Positions 43,127 to 52,730 of a stretch of DNA of 64,000 nucleotides are shown here, piece after piece. Made by a program: the position numbers and the translations under genes. The notes beneath the pieces are model-generated. The model was not told the origin of the DNA. It ran no database searches and worked only from the letters and a program-made list of their open reading frames with translations. The stretch lies in assembly GCA_037890055.1 (NCBI GenBank), contig JBBKBD010000002.1; one strand, 5' to 3'. The first letter of the stretch is position 1, and each line of letters starts with the position of its first letter. This DNA is from Mediannikoviicoccus sp037890055 (GTDB lineage: Bacteria; Bacillota; Clostridia; Tissierellales; Peptoniphilaceae).

Positions 43127-43860
43127 CTGTCTTCCTCCTTATGCGTATATAGTGAAATTGTAATATTATCGTATCCTCCTCTACTTAGACTAAGGTCTAT
43201 GAGTTCGAATACTTTCTCTTCCTTTGTTTTGTCTTCTTTAGAAATAATTTCATCTATTTCTACATCTGAAACCAAAGAGTTTAGTCCGTCAGAACACAAT
43301 AATACTTTATCCCCGTCGTTTATTTCCAAGGACGTTATGTCAGGTTCAACATTGAGTTCTGCACCTAGACTCTTAGTAATAACATTTTTTCTTCCATAGT
43401 TTTTAGCTTCCTCTTCAGTTATAGTTCCCGAAATCAACAAGTCATTCACCAAGGAGTGATCTCTTGAAACCTGTTTGAAACCAAAGGAGTTTTTGAAATA
43501 TGCTCTACTGTCTCCTACGTTCAATATATATAAATAATTTTCATGAATAAGAGCTGCTACAATTGTTGTTCCCATGTTAGATAGCTCGTCATCATTATGT
43601 GATTCTTCATATATAATTCCATTAGAATAGCTAACGCAGTCAGCTAAAAATTTAGTCATATCCTCTACGTCTTCAAGATTTTCTCTAAAGTAGTAAATAA
43701 AAGATTTTACAGCTAATTCGGAAGCAATTTCACCTGCATTATGACCTCCCATGCCATCTGCAACAACCATTAATGTGGTGTCGCCGTCTACGTAATTGTC
43801 GTAGTAATCTTCATTTAATTTTCTTTGTAGCCCGATATCAGTTGCTGAAAAATAATTCAA
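43123..43860 (-). CDS. prpC: PP2C-family protein phosphatase PrpC/Stp
   Basis: Metal-dependent phosphatase that reverses PrkC phosphorylation. Family motifs are NEDYYDN, VADGMGGHNAGEIAS, LNVGDSRAYF, SRDHSLV, LLCSDGLNSL and RGGYDNIT. The 245 residues are normal. The start is TTG at 43860 after GAAGTGAT. Encoded directly before its cognate kinase, with a 4-base overlap. Confidence 0.96.
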   Translation of the reverse strand: MNYFSATDIGLQRKLNEDYYDNYVDGDTTLMVVADGMGGHNAGEIASELAVKSFIYYFRENLEDVEDMTKFLADCVSYSNGIIYEESHNDDELSNMGTTIVAALIHENYLYILNVGDSRAYFKNSFGFKQVSRDHSLVNDLLISGTITEEEAKNYGRKNVITKSLGAELNVEPDITSLEINDGDKVLLCSDGLNSLVSDVEIDEIISKEDKTKEEKVFELIDLSLSRGGYDNITISLYTHKEEDR

Positions 43861-43864
43861 TTTA

Positions 43865-44908
43865 TCACTTCCCTATTTCTTTTTTATGACCAGATCTTAA
43901 TTGGCCACAGGCTCCATCAATATCTATTCCCATACTTTTTCTTATTGTTGCATTAATTCCTCTTTTAACAAGTTTTTGTTTGAAAATTTCCAAGTCATTT
44001 GAGTTTGTACTTGGTTTCCCAAATTCATCTATTGCATTTAAAGGAATTAAGTTTAGATGAAAGTTTTCATGACTAAACAATTTTACTATTTCATCTATAT
44101 GTCTATCAGAATCATTGACATCTTTTATTAAAGTATATTCAAAACTAACTCTTCTCCCAGTTGATTTAAAATAATTTTTTGCACTTTCAAAAACCTCGCC
44201 TATTTTATATCTATTGTTAATAGGCATAATTGCACTTCTTTCAGAATCAAATGGATTATGAAGAGAAATAGTTAAGTTAATTGGTAAATCCTCTTGGGAT
44301 AACCTATCAATTTCTTTAACAAGCCCACATGTTGAAAGGGTAATATTTCTTATTGACATATTGTACCCTCTCTCGTCAGTAATAATCTTTATAAACTTTA
44401 TTACACTTTCATAGTTGTCTAATGGTTCGCCAATTCCCATTAAGACAACATTGTTCACTCTAATATCTTCCGTTCTTGAAACGTAATAGATTTGTTCCAA
44501 AAGCTCTGATACTTCTAAATTTCTTTCATATCCAGCCTTAGTAGATGCACAGAACTTACATCCCATTTTACATCCTACTTGGGAAGAAATACAAATGGTA
44601 TTTCTATCATGATAACCCATTAAAACCGTTTCAATTAAAGCTCCATCTTCAAGTTTAAATAAGTATTTGGTGGTTTTATCTACCTTTGAAACAAACTTTT
44701 TAACCAGTTCTATTTTTTTGAACTTTCCTTCTTCTTCCAACATTTTTTTCATTTTTTTTGAAAGATTAGTAAAATTTTCAAAATCATTATAAAGTAAATG
44801 ATGAATTCCTTCAAAAATTTGATTTGTTCGATATTTTTCTATGTTTAAATCTTGTAAAGAAGAATTTAATTCATTATATTCTAAGTTATTGTATATTATT
44901 TTTTTCAT
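43865..44908 (-). CDS. rlmN: Dual-specificity rRNA/tRNA adenine-C2 methyltransferase RlmN
   Basis: Radical-SAM enzyme that methylates A2503 of 23S rRNA and A37 of some tRNAs. The 4Fe-4S motif is GCKMGCKFCAST; other motifs are MGIGEPLDN and ISLHNPFDSERSAIMP, and the C-terminal region GIDIDGACGQLR holds the second active-site cysteine. The 347 residues are normal. It lies between prpC and rsmB, the usual order. Confidence 0.97.
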   Translation of the reverse strand: MKKIIYNNLEYNELNSSLQDLNIEKYRTNQIFEGIHHLLYNDFENFTNLSKKMKKMLEEEGKFKKIELVKKFVSKVDKTTKYLFKLEDGALIETVLMGYHDRNTICISSQVGCKMGCKFCASTKAGYERNLEVSELLEQIYYVSRTEDIRVNNVVLMGIGEPLDNYESVIKFIKIITDERGYNMSIRNITLSTCGLVKEIDRLSQEDLPINLTISLHNPFDSERSAIMPINNRYKIGEVFESAKNYFKSTGRRVSFEYTLIKDVNDSDRHIDEIVKLFSHENFHLNLIPLNAIDEFGKPSTNSNDLEIFKQKLVKRGINATIRKSMGIDIDGACGQLRSGHKKEIGK

Positions 44909-44931
44909 TAATCTTACACCATTATAACATA

Positions 44932-46233
44932 CTAATTAGATGTTTTTTGAAACTTTGATATGAAAAAACCATCAGTACCCTTTTCATATGGCATTAGTGA
45001 AAGGTATGAAATATTATTATCTCTATAATTGAAATTAACAGGCTTAATATTTTCATATCTATCTAAAAAGTATTCTCTTTGCATTTCATTTTCCTGTTTG
45101 AAGATACTGCAGGTACTATAGACTAAATAGCCTCCTACTTTTAAATATTTCAAACAGTTATCCATTATTTCTCTTTGTGTTATTATTAGCTTTTCTAGTT
45201 CAGACTTTGTTCTTCTCAGTTTTATTTCAGGATTTCTACTAACTATTCCCGACCCTGAGCAAGGCGCATCTAACAAAATATAGTCAAAGGAGTTAACTAA
45301 ATTCTCTTTAAACAAAACTCCATCAAAATTACTGTATTCTATATTTTTACATCCAAGTCTTTTTGCATTTTCTTTTATCTTTTCAATCTTTTGTTCATGC
45401 AAGTCATTGGCCAAAAATTCTCCAGTATTTGAAACAATTTCGGCCAAGTGACAGGTTTTGCCTCCCGGTGCTGCGCAAATATCAAGAATTTTAGAATTCT
45501 TTTCTGGATTCAAAACCAAACTTGTAAGAATTGAAGCGCCACCTTGAATAGTAAAGTGTCCGTTATTAAAAATATCAGTTTCAAAAAGATTACTTGCTTT
45601 AATTATGATTAATGCATCTTCTAAAAATGGATGCTCTTCATATTCTATATTTAGATTATCAAGCTCATACTTCAATTCTTTTGTAGAAGTTTTTAAATTA
45701 TTAACCCTTATAACAAGATCTGGAACTTCCACATATGATTTCAAAATTTTTCTAATGGTTTTTATTTTATAATTTTCAAATAATAATTCATAAAAATCAT
45801 CACTAACAGAGTATTTTGCCTTAAGCCTATCGTTAACTGACGGCATATTTGAAATCTTTTCTTCTATCGTTGAATTATCAATATTTCTTAAAATCGAATT
45901 AACCAGACCCTTATACTGAGTTACTTTAAAATACTCGCATGAATTTAAACTCTCGCTTACAATGGCATAATCTGGAATTGAATTCATAAAGAACTTTTGA
46001 TATACTCCAACTTTTAAAATAGTTACTACTTCTTGAGGAAGAGTTTTATCTGGTTTATCAAGTTCTCCTAATATTGCCATCTCCAGGAATATATCATTTT
46101 CAATAACTCCAAGAACTATTTGCCTAATTAATTGAGAATTTAAATTCTTTGGAATTTTTGATAAAAGCTCAGAAGAGTATCCTCCTTGCTCCACATTTAA
46201 TAAAACTTGTATGGAAAAATTTCTTTCATTCAT
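44932..46233 (-). CDS. rsmB: 16S rRNA (cytosine967-C5)-methyltransferase RsmB
   Basis: SAM-dependent enzyme for C967 of 16S rRNA. An N-terminal NusB-like RNA-binding domain (about 1-140) precedes the Rossmann domain with DICAAPGGKTCHLAE (motif I), LLDAPCSGSGIVSRNPE (motif IV) and YSTCSIF, which holds the catalytic cysteine. The 433 residues are normal. Its start overlaps the stop of the preceding zinc peptidase gene; the Shine-Dalgarno sequence is weak. Confidence 0.96.
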   Translation of the reverse strand: MNERNFSIQVLLNVEQGGYSSELLSKIPKNLNSQLIRQIVLGVIENDIFLEMAILGELDKPDKTLPQEVVTILKVGVYQKFFMNSIPDYAIVSESLNSCEYFKVTQYKGLVNSILRNIDNSTIEEKISNMPSVNDRLKAKYSVSDDFYELLFENYKIKTIRKILKSYVEVPDLVIRVNNLKTSTKELKYELDNLNIEYEEHPFLEDALIIIKASNLFETDIFNNGHFTIQGGASILTSLVLNPEKNSKILDICAAPGGKTCHLAEIVSNTGEFLANDLHEQKIEKIKENAKRLGCKNIEYSNFDGVLFKENLVNSFDYILLDAPCSGSGIVSRNPEIKLRRTKSELEKLIITQREIMDNCLKYLKVGGYLVYSTCSIFKQENEMQREYFLDRYENIKPVNFNYRDNNISYLSLMPYEKGTDGFFISKFQKTSN

Positions 46234-46925
46234 TAATCGTCTCTTCTACTATTCATTAATCTTAGTAACTGTACCAATGAGAATAGTGCTGCTGCAATAT
46301 ATGTCATTGCCGCTGCAGAAAGCACTTTCTTGCCTTCTTGCATCTCTTCTCTTTGAAGTATTGATCCATCAAGGTTTTCTAATGCTCTTGAGCTTGCGTC
46401 AATCTCAACAGGAAGTGTTACTATTTGAAATAACACTGTTATTGCAAATACTGCAATGGCAACATTTATAAAAAATGGTGCTATGAAAATTCCAACCAAA
46501 AACATTGGGTAAATTGATCTTGATGCAAAATTCACAACAGGTACAAGACTATTTCTAAAGTTTAAAAAGGCATATCCTCTATCATGTTGAATAGCATGTC
46601 CCACCTCATGGGCTGCTATACTTACAGAAGCAATACTTGTATCGCTATAAACTCTTTCAGATAATCTAATTATATTTTCTGTAGGATCAAAGTGGTCTGT
46701 AAGTTCTCCTGAGATTGGAACTATTTTTACATCCGCAAGGCCATTTCTATCAAGAATTTCCCTTGCCGCTTGCATTCCAGTAATATTCTTTTTATTTTGT
46801 ACCCTTGCATACCTTGCATAGGTACTTTTTATTTTCATTTGTGCTATAAGTCCAAACGCCATTGCCAGAAGTAAGGCAATCATCCAAAATCCGTTGCTAT
46901 TATAATATGGCATCATTCCATACAT
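46233..46925 (-). CDS. YugP-type membrane zinc metallopeptidase
   Basis: The 230-residue protein has about four membrane segments and a metallopeptidase motif AAHEVGHAIQHDRGYAF (HEVGH). Members of this zinc peptidase family (YugP in Bacillus) have no well-established substrate. The gene is found between fmt and rsmB in many clostridia, which ties it by context only to the rRNA-methylation/formylation cluster. GGAGG precedes the ATG. Confidence 0.9.
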   Translation of the reverse strand: MYGMMPYYNSNGFWMIALLLAMAFGLIAQMKIKSTYARYARVQNKKNITGMQAAREILDRNGLADVKIVPISGELTDHFDPTENIIRLSERVYSDTSIASVSIAAHEVGHAIQHDRGYAFLNFRNSLVPVVNFASRSIYPMFLVGIFIAPFFINVAIAVFAITVLFQIVTLPVEIDASSRALENLDGSILQREEMQEGKKVLSAAAMTYIAAALFSLVQLLRLMNSRRDD

Positions 46926-46936
46926 AATATTACCTC

Positions 46937-47872
46937 CTATTTCAAATAAATATTTTTCTTAAATTCATTTCCCTTTAGAAAGTCTGCAACTGACATTCTT
47001 TTTTTGTTTGGAAATTGAATCTCCTTTAATAAAATATACCCATCTTTAGCGGTAATTTTTATATTTTCAGGACCAACTTCTTCAACAAAACCTGGTTCTT
47101 GTTTAACTTCTTCAATAACGTAATCCATATCTAAGACTTTTACATTATCTTCTTCATATTTAAAGAAGGATCCAGGCCATGGATAAAAACCTCTAAACTT
47201 GTTATAGATTTTTAAACAGTTGTCATCCCAAGAGATTTTTCCGTCTTTTCTATTTAACATTCCTTTGTATATTGCTTCTTCTTCATTTTGTTTTTTTCTA
47301 TTTTCATAGTATTTTTCAAATTTTCCAAGTACTTCCACAATGCCCCTACCACCTAATACCATTAGTGCATCATGTAGCTCTTCTGCATTTTCATCTGGAG
47401 CTATTTCTTTTTCGAGGCTATAAAGGATATCTCCTGTATCAAGTCCTTTTTCAACAAGCATTATAGTTATTCCACTTTTTTCTTCACCTTCAACTATTGC
47501 CCAGTTTATAGGCGCCGCTCCCCTGTACTTTGGAAGTAGTGAAGAATGTACATTTAAAATTCTGTCCTTGAATTCCAAAAGCAGTCTTTCTTTAATAATT
47601 TGTCCATACGCAACTACCACAAGAAAATCCGGGTCTAAGGACTTTATTTTTTCAAAGCTTTCGTCACTATTTATATCATCTGGAGTAAATACATCTAAGC
47701 CTTTGTCCAGTGCATACTGCTTGACAGGAGTGGGAGTCATTTTGCCTCTATTTCTCTTTCTATCAACTTGAGAAATCACTAGAGGAATCTCAAACTTTTC
47801 ACTTTCGTATACGGCTTTTAAAGACTCCACTGCAAATTCAGGTGTGCCCAGAAATATAACCTTAGGCTTCAT
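46937..47872 (-). CDS. fmt: Methionyl-tRNA formyltransferase
   Basis: Formylates initiator Met-tRNA with 10-formyl-THF. The N-terminal catalytic domain has VIFLGTPEFAVESL, VHSSLLPKYRGAAPINWAI (with the catalytic His) and the later GDIL; the C-terminal OB domain starts near residue 205. The 311 residues are normal. It follows def directly with no gap, so formylation and deformylation are co-expressed. Its cofactor depends on folate enzymes such as FolD. Confidence 0.97.
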   Translation of the reverse strand: MKPKVIFLGTPEFAVESLKAVYESEKFEIPLVISQVDRKRNRGKMTPTPVKQYALDKGLDVFTPDDINSDESFEKIKSLDPDFLVVVAYGQIIKERLLLEFKDRILNVHSSLLPKYRGAAPINWAIVEGEEKSGITIMLVEKGLDTGDILYSLEKEIAPDENAEELHDALMVLGGRGIVEVLGKFEKYYENRKKQNEEEAIYKGMLNRKDGKISWDDNCLKIYNKFRGFYPWPGSFFKYEEDNVKVLDMDYVIEEVKQEPGFVEEVGPENIKITAKDGYILLKEIQFPNKKRMSVADFLKGNEFKKNIYLK

Positions 47873-48367
47873 CTATTCATCATCCTCTTCTTCTTTTTCA
47901 AGTTCACTATTGTCAAACATTTTTTTTGCTAATTGTGGATATAGTATTCCATCTAAGTGGTCAAGCTCGTGGCAAATACAAACAGCTTTGTACTCATCAC
48001 AATTAACAACCACATTTTCGCCATTAACATCTGTGTATTCAAGAACCAAGTTCTTAGGTCTATCTACAAGTCCAGATTTGCCTGGAATTGATAAACAACC
48101 TTCCAAGTTCTCTTGATTCTCTTCAGATTTTTCGGTTATCCTTGGGTTTATCATTTTCATAACCCCATTTCCATCTTGCATATCTACAACCACAAGTCTT
48201 TTTAATATTCCTATTTGAGGCGCTGCAAGGCCAAGTCCATTGGCATCTCTCATAGTCTCTTCCATATCATCAAGAAGTTGCAAAATTCTATTATCAATTT
48301 TTTCAACTTCTCTAGCTTTTTTATTTAAAATTGGATCTCCTATAATCCTAATATTTCTAATAGCCAT
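47873..48367 (-). CDS. def: Peptide deformylase
   Basis: Removes the formyl group from new proteins. The three metal motifs are present: GLGLAAPQIG, EGCLSIPG and HELDHLDG, making it a type 1 enzyme. The 164 residues end in an acidic tail (EKEEEDDE). AAGGAGG precedes the ATG. It sits between priA and fmt as in most Firmicutes. Confidence 0.97.
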   Translation of the reverse strand: MAIRNIRIIGDPILNKKAREVEKIDNRILQLLDDMEETMRDANGLGLAAPQIGILKRLVVVDMQDGNGVMKMINPRITEKSEENQENLEGCLSIPGKSGLVDRPKNLVLEYTDVNGENVVVNCDEYKAVCICHELDHLDGILYPQLAKKMFDNSELEKEEEDDE

Positions 48368-48377
48368 ATTTACCTCC

Positions 48378-50759
48378 TTAGATAAAATTTGTCGGATTAA
48401 AAGTTAGGCTCAACTTGAATCCTTGTAAATCAACATTATATTTGTTATCTACTAAAATGGATTTGAAAATTTCCTTAATCTTTTCATTATCATCTTTGTA
48501 CTTATAAAAAGTATAAAACCTATATCTATTGTTAATTCTTGAGATTGGACTTGGGTTTGGACCAATAATCTCAACCTCTTTTATTTTATTCTCTATTAAT
48601 TCAGCTTGAATGTGCTGTTGCAGTTCAAATAATTTTTGTCTCGTCGCAATACGTTGATTCCCCGATATATTAATGCAAAAAATCGTATAAAATGGTGGAT
48701 ATTTAAATAGTTTTCTATGTTCTATCTCCATGTTGTAAAAATCTATAAAGTCATGATTCTTACTGGCCTCAATAGAATAGTTTTCTGGCTTATAAGTCTG
48801 TATAAAAACTTCACCAGCGTCATCTCCCCTTCCAGCTCTACCCGAAACTTGAGTTAACAACTGAAATGTGGTCTCCGTTGCCTTATAGCTTCCCACATTT
48901 AAACTTAAGTCTGCAGCTATAACACCTACTAGGGTCACGTTTGGAAAGTCAAAGCCCTTAGTTATCATTTGAGTTCCAACGAGTATGTCAATCTTACCTT
49001 GGTTCATCCTGTCAAATACTTCTAGATACTCTTGTCTGGTTCTTACGGTATCTGCATCCATTCTAAATATTTTTGCATCTGGAAAATTCTCATAGCAATA
49101 CTCTTCAAGCTTTTCAGTTCCAGCACCAAACTCTCTTATATACTTACTTCCACAATTTGGACATATCTCTGGTTTCTTTTTAGTCCTTCCACATTGATGG
49201 CATAATAAGATGTTATTGTACTTGTGATAAGTCATTGAAACATCGCACGAGTCACAGTTCATTACATATCCACATCTTCTGCAAAATACATATGAAGTGT
49301 GTCCTCTCTTATTCAAAAACAAAAGTGTTTGCTTCTTGTTTTCCAAATTGTTTACAATTGCATCATGTAACTCTTCACCAACTACAGAAGTATTTCCCTT
49401 TTTAAGTTCTTCTCTCATATCGATTATATTTACTTTCGGTAATATTCCTGCAGTTGCCCTATTTTTTATATTTAGAATTTCATAATCATCCTGCTCTCCT
49501 AAGTAGTAGGACTCAATAGAAGGCGTTGCCGATCCAAGAACTAGTTTTGCATTTAGTCTTTCAATTAAAAATTCGCCAACTTCCCTTGTAACATACTTTG
49601 GATTCATATCCGAGATATAACTTTGGTCATGCTCTTCATCTATTATAATTGCTCCAAGATTATCCACCGGCGCAAATATTGCAGATCTTGCTCCAATAAC
49701 TATCGGGAAGGTGCTATTTTTAATTTGCTGCCACTGTTCAAGTTTCTCCCTTTGATTTAATTTAGAGTGGAGCACTGCCACTTTTCCTGGAAATCTTCCT
49801 GAAAAACGAAGTATGGTCTGTGGTGTTAATGATATTTCTGGAACCAAAATAATACATGATTTTCCTTGCTCTAACATCTCTTCAACTATTTGAAGATAAA
49901 TTTCCGTCTTTCCACTTCCTGTAATTCCATGAATTAAAAACTTGTTTTTATCTCCATCCAAAATGGATTTTAAAACAAATTGCTGTTCTTCGTTTAAAGA
50001 TATTTTCGAATATTTTTTATAATCCCTTGTAACTTTTGTAAATTCATTTTTAAGTTCAAAGGATACTAATCCCTTTTCTACTAGACCTTTTAAACTAGAT
50101 AGGGATGAATTTGTCTCCATTAAAATTGTTTTTTTATCAACAGGACCGTTTTCTAAAATAAATTCAAAGATTTTTTCTTGAGCCGGTGCATTTTTTAATT
50201 TGTTTTCTGTATCAACGTTTTTATTTATTGTGTAATACTCTACTAAATTCGGCTTAATTCTATCTTTAATATCATATTTTTCCTTTAAAACGCCTTCGTC
50301 AATTAAGTTTTCTATAGTTTCTTCGTCAAATCTCTCTACTGCCGCACTATACTCCCTTGGTCTTTGAAAAAAAACAGAAATATCCTTGTCGTTAGTTTCC
50401 TCATTTAGATAAATTAACTTTTCCAGATCCTTCCAATTTCCAGGCGGTAAAACTCTTTGGAATGCAGAAGATAAATCAGAGAGATATCTATCCCTCATAA
50501 AAAGAGCAAGGTCTATTAGCTCTTCAGAAATTATTGGCTCATGATCTACTAGTTTGTAAATGTCTTTTAACTTTACATCAACCAGTGGACTATCTGCAAT
50601 CTCTACAACTATTCCAAGTTTTTTGGTGTTGCCTCTTCCAAATGGAACTATAACTCTGCTTCCTCTTTTTATATTTAATTTTAATTCTTCTGGAACGCTG
50701 TAACTGAATAATCGGTCCAGCACTCTCGTCTTATTTTCTAAAACAATATTTACTATCAT
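48378..50759 (-). CDS. priA: Primosomal replication restart helicase PriA
   Basis: Recognises stalled forks and reloads the replisome. An N-terminal DNA-binding domain (about 1-190) is followed by helicase motifs GITGSGKTEIYLQ (I), IIDEEHDQSY (II) and LGSATPSIES (III), a zinc-binding insertion with CRRCG, CDSC, CHQCG and CPNCG, and QVSGRAGRG (VI). The 793 residues are complete. Its ATG overlaps the coaBC stop (ATGA). Confidence 0.97.
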   Translation of the reverse strand: MIVNIVLENKTRVLDRLFSYSVPEELKLNIKRGSRVIVPFGRGNTKKLGIVVEIADSPLVDVKLKDIYKLVDHEPIISEELIDLALFMRDRYLSDLSSAFQRVLPPGNWKDLEKLIYLNEETNDKDISVFFQRPREYSAAVERFDEETIENLIDEGVLKEKYDIKDRIKPNLVEYYTINKNVDTENKLKNAPAQEKIFEFILENGPVDKKTILMETNSSLSSLKGLVEKGLVSFELKNEFTKVTRDYKKYSKISLNEEQQFVLKSILDGDKNKFLIHGITGSGKTEIYLQIVEEMLEQGKSCIILVPEISLTPQTILRFSGRFPGKVAVLHSKLNQREKLEQWQQIKNSTFPIVIGARSAIFAPVDNLGAIIIDEEHDQSYISDMNPKYVTREVGEFLIERLNAKLVLGSATPSIESYYLGEQDDYEILNIKNRATAGILPKVNIIDMREELKKGNTSVVGEELHDAIVNNLENKKQTLLFLNKRGHTSYVFCRRCGYVMNCDSCDVSMTYHKYNNILLCHQCGRTKKKPEICPNCGSKYIREFGAGTEKLEEYCYENFPDAKIFRMDADTVRTRQEYLEVFDRMNQGKIDILVGTQMITKGFDFPNVTLVGVIAADLSLNVGSYKATETTFQLLTQVSGRAGRGDDAGEVFIQTYKPENYSIEASKNHDFIDFYNMEIEHRKLFKYPPFYTIFCINISGNQRIATRQKLFELQQHIQAELIENKIKEVEIIGPNPSPISRINNRYRFYTFYKYKDDNEKIKEIFKSILVDNKYNVDLQGFKLSLTFNPTNFI

Positions 50760-51919
50760 ATTAAATTCAAAATTTCATCTGCTAATTCGATTTTTGGCAT
50801 TAGTGGTAGATCAATTGTCTCTTCTCTTGAAATAATTGACACCTTGTTATCATCCACATCAAAGCCTGAAGTGGAGCTTGAAACGTCATTTGCAATAATG
50901 TAATCGCAATTTTTTGATTCTAATTTTTTCACTGCATTTTCATATAGATCAAATGTCTCTGCCGCAAACCCAATTATCAACTGTTCTTTTTTCTTTTCAC
51001 CAAAGTATTTTAAAATATCTTCATTTTCAACTAAGCTAAGTGTTAATTTATTCTTTGTTTTAATTTTATTTTCCGAATATTTTTCAACTCTAAAATCACA
51101 TGGCGCAGCCGCCATAATCAAGCAGTCAGCATCATCAAATCTCTTTTCTATTTCGCTTTTAATTTCGTGGTTATAATTTATTCTTATGTTTTTTGGTCCA
51201 TATGGAAGGCTTGTTTTACAATCTCCGTGTATCAGCGTTACATTAGCTCCTCTTTGAAATGCTTTTTTTGCAATTGCAAACCCCATCTTCCCACTGGAAC
51301 GATTTGTAATATACCTTACTGGGTCAACATCTTCCCTAGTTGGCCCCGCTGTAACTATTATATTTTTACCCTTTAGGTCCTTTTCGACAAAGTAGTCTTC
51401 GACTCTTTCAAATATCTCTTCTGGTTCTGCAAGTCTTCCATTACCAATGGTGTTACAAGCAAGCATTCCAGACTTTGAATTAATAAACTCAAAATTTTTA
51501 TCTTGTAATTTTTTTATATTTTCTTTTGTTACTGGATTTTCAATCATCTTTGTATTGGCTGAAAGGGCAAGCATAATCGTCTTGTCATATGCCAATACCG
51601 TAGAGGTTAGTAAGTTGTCTCCAATTCCATTTGCAATCTTTGCCAGTGTGTTTACAGTGGTTGGAGCGATTAAAAACAAATCCGCCCTCTTGGCCATCTC
51701 GATGTGTTCAACCTCTTCATGATGACCGCTGTGAAACATTTCTGTATGAACCTTGCCCCTACTAATGGTTTCAAAAACAAGGGGTGAAATCATTTTTGTA
51801 GCATTTTCAGTCATTATTATTTCAATTTCATACCCTGCCTTAACAAGTCGTGAACAAAGGTCTACTACCTTATAGATTGCTATTCCGCTTGTGACTCCAA
51901 GCAAAATCTTTTTATTCAT
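50756..51919 (-). CDS. coaBC: Bifunctional phosphopantothenoylcysteine decarboxylase/synthase CoaBC
   Basis: Joins cysteine to 4'-phosphopantothenate and decarboxylates it; CoaD at 33 kb acts next. The N-terminal FMN-dependent CoaC domain (1-180) has GVTSGIAIYK, a His in SGHHEEVEHIEMA and the flexible-flap GMLACNTIGNGRLAEP with the catalytic Cys. The CoaB domain has VTAGPTREDVDPVRYITNRS and GFAAET. The 387 residues are normal. Confidence 0.97.
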   Translation of the reverse strand: MNKKILLGVTSGIAIYKVVDLCSRLVKAGYEIEIIMTENATKMISPLVFETISRGKVHTEMFHSGHHEEVEHIEMAKRADLFLIAPTTVNTLAKIANGIGDNLLTSTVLAYDKTIMLALSANTKMIENPVTKENIKKLQDKNFEFINSKSGMLACNTIGNGRLAEPEEIFERVEDYFVEKDLKGKNIIVTAGPTREDVDPVRYITNRSSGKMGFAIAKKAFQRGANVTLIHGDCKTSLPYGPKNIRINYNHEIKSEIEKRFDDADCLIMAAAPCDFRVEKYSENKIKTKNKLTLSLVENEDILKYFGEKKKEQLIIGFAAETFDLYENAVKKLESKNCDYIIANDVSSSTSGFDVDDNKVSIISREETIDLPLMPKIELADEILNLI

Positions 51920-52134
51920 TATTCATCCTTTTTTTCTTCTTCACTGTCGACATTGTAGGTTACTTTACCTTCCATAATTTCAGAAATTGCTGTTGTAACA
52001 GGATTTGTTGTCTTTGATTTTACCAGTGGTTCAGATCCGTCTATGATTCTTCTTGCTCTTTTTGATGCAATTACACAAATTGCATATCTACTTCCTGAAA
52101 TTCTCTCTAATTCTTTAAATGATGGATTTATCAT
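51919..52134 (-). CDS. rpoZ: RNA polymerase omega subunit
   Basis: Small subunit that helps RNA polymerase assembly. The 71 residues carry the signature SRYAICVIASKRARRI and the NPVTTAISEIMEGKV segment. It overlaps both gmk (upstream) and coaBC (downstream) by one base, the standard gmk-rpoZ-coaBC order. Confidence 0.95.
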   Translation of the reverse strand: MINPSFKELERISGSRYAICVIASKRARRIIDGSEPLVKSKTTNPVTTAISEIMEGKVTYNVDSEEEKKDE

Positions 52135-52721
52135 TATTTCATACCTCCTAAATATGTCGCTTTTAATTTTTCTGCTTCAATAATACATTGTATTTTATAA
52201 ACTGTGTCATCAACTACATCGTTGACAACCGCATAATCGTATTTATCAATAAAAGAAAGTTCTTTTTCTGCATTATGCATTCTTAAATTAATAGTTTCTT
52301 CGTCCTCTGTGGCCCTTTTTGTAATTCTTGACCTCAACTCTTCCAGGTTTGGAGGAAGTAGGAATATATAAACTGCACCGGGGAAATTTTTCTTTACTTG
52401 CAAAGCACCTTGAACATCTATTTCAAGAATTACAATATTACCTTTGCCTATATTTTCCTCAACATAGGCCTTTGGTGTGCCATAAAAATTATTATGAACC
52501 TTTGCATGTTCTATAAATTCATCCCTCTTTACCTTTTCCTTAAACTCATCTAGAGATAAAAAATAATAGTTTTCTCCGTCAACTTCTCCAGGACGCTTTT
52601 TTCTTGTGGTTGCTGATATAGAGTACTTAATATCGTCTCTCTTTGCTCTTAGAGCTTCACAAACGGTGCCCTTACCGACACCTGAAGGTCCTGAAATAAC
52701 CATTAAAAAACCATCTCTCAT
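52134..52721 (-). CDS. gmk: Guanylate kinase
   Basis: Phosphorylates GMP/dGMP. The P-loop is SGPSGVGKGTVCEAL (residues about 10-24), and the GMP-binding SATTRKKRPGEVDGENYYF and EIDVQGALQVK motifs are intact. The 195 residues are normal. GGAGGG precedes the ATG. It lies 9 bases after yicC; the small remA gene found here in Bacillus and many clostridia is absent. Confidence 0.97.
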   Translation of the reverse strand: MRDGFLMVISGPSGVGKGTVCEALRAKRDDIKYSISATTRKKRPGEVDGENYYFLSLDEFKEKVKRDEFIEHAKVHNNFYGTPKAYVEENIGKGNIVILEIDVQGALQVKKNFPGAVYIFLLPPNLEELRSRITKRATEDEETINLRMHNAEKELSFIDKYDYAVVNDVVDDTVYKIQCIIEAEKLKATYLGGMK

Positions 52722-52730
52722 GTTGCCCTC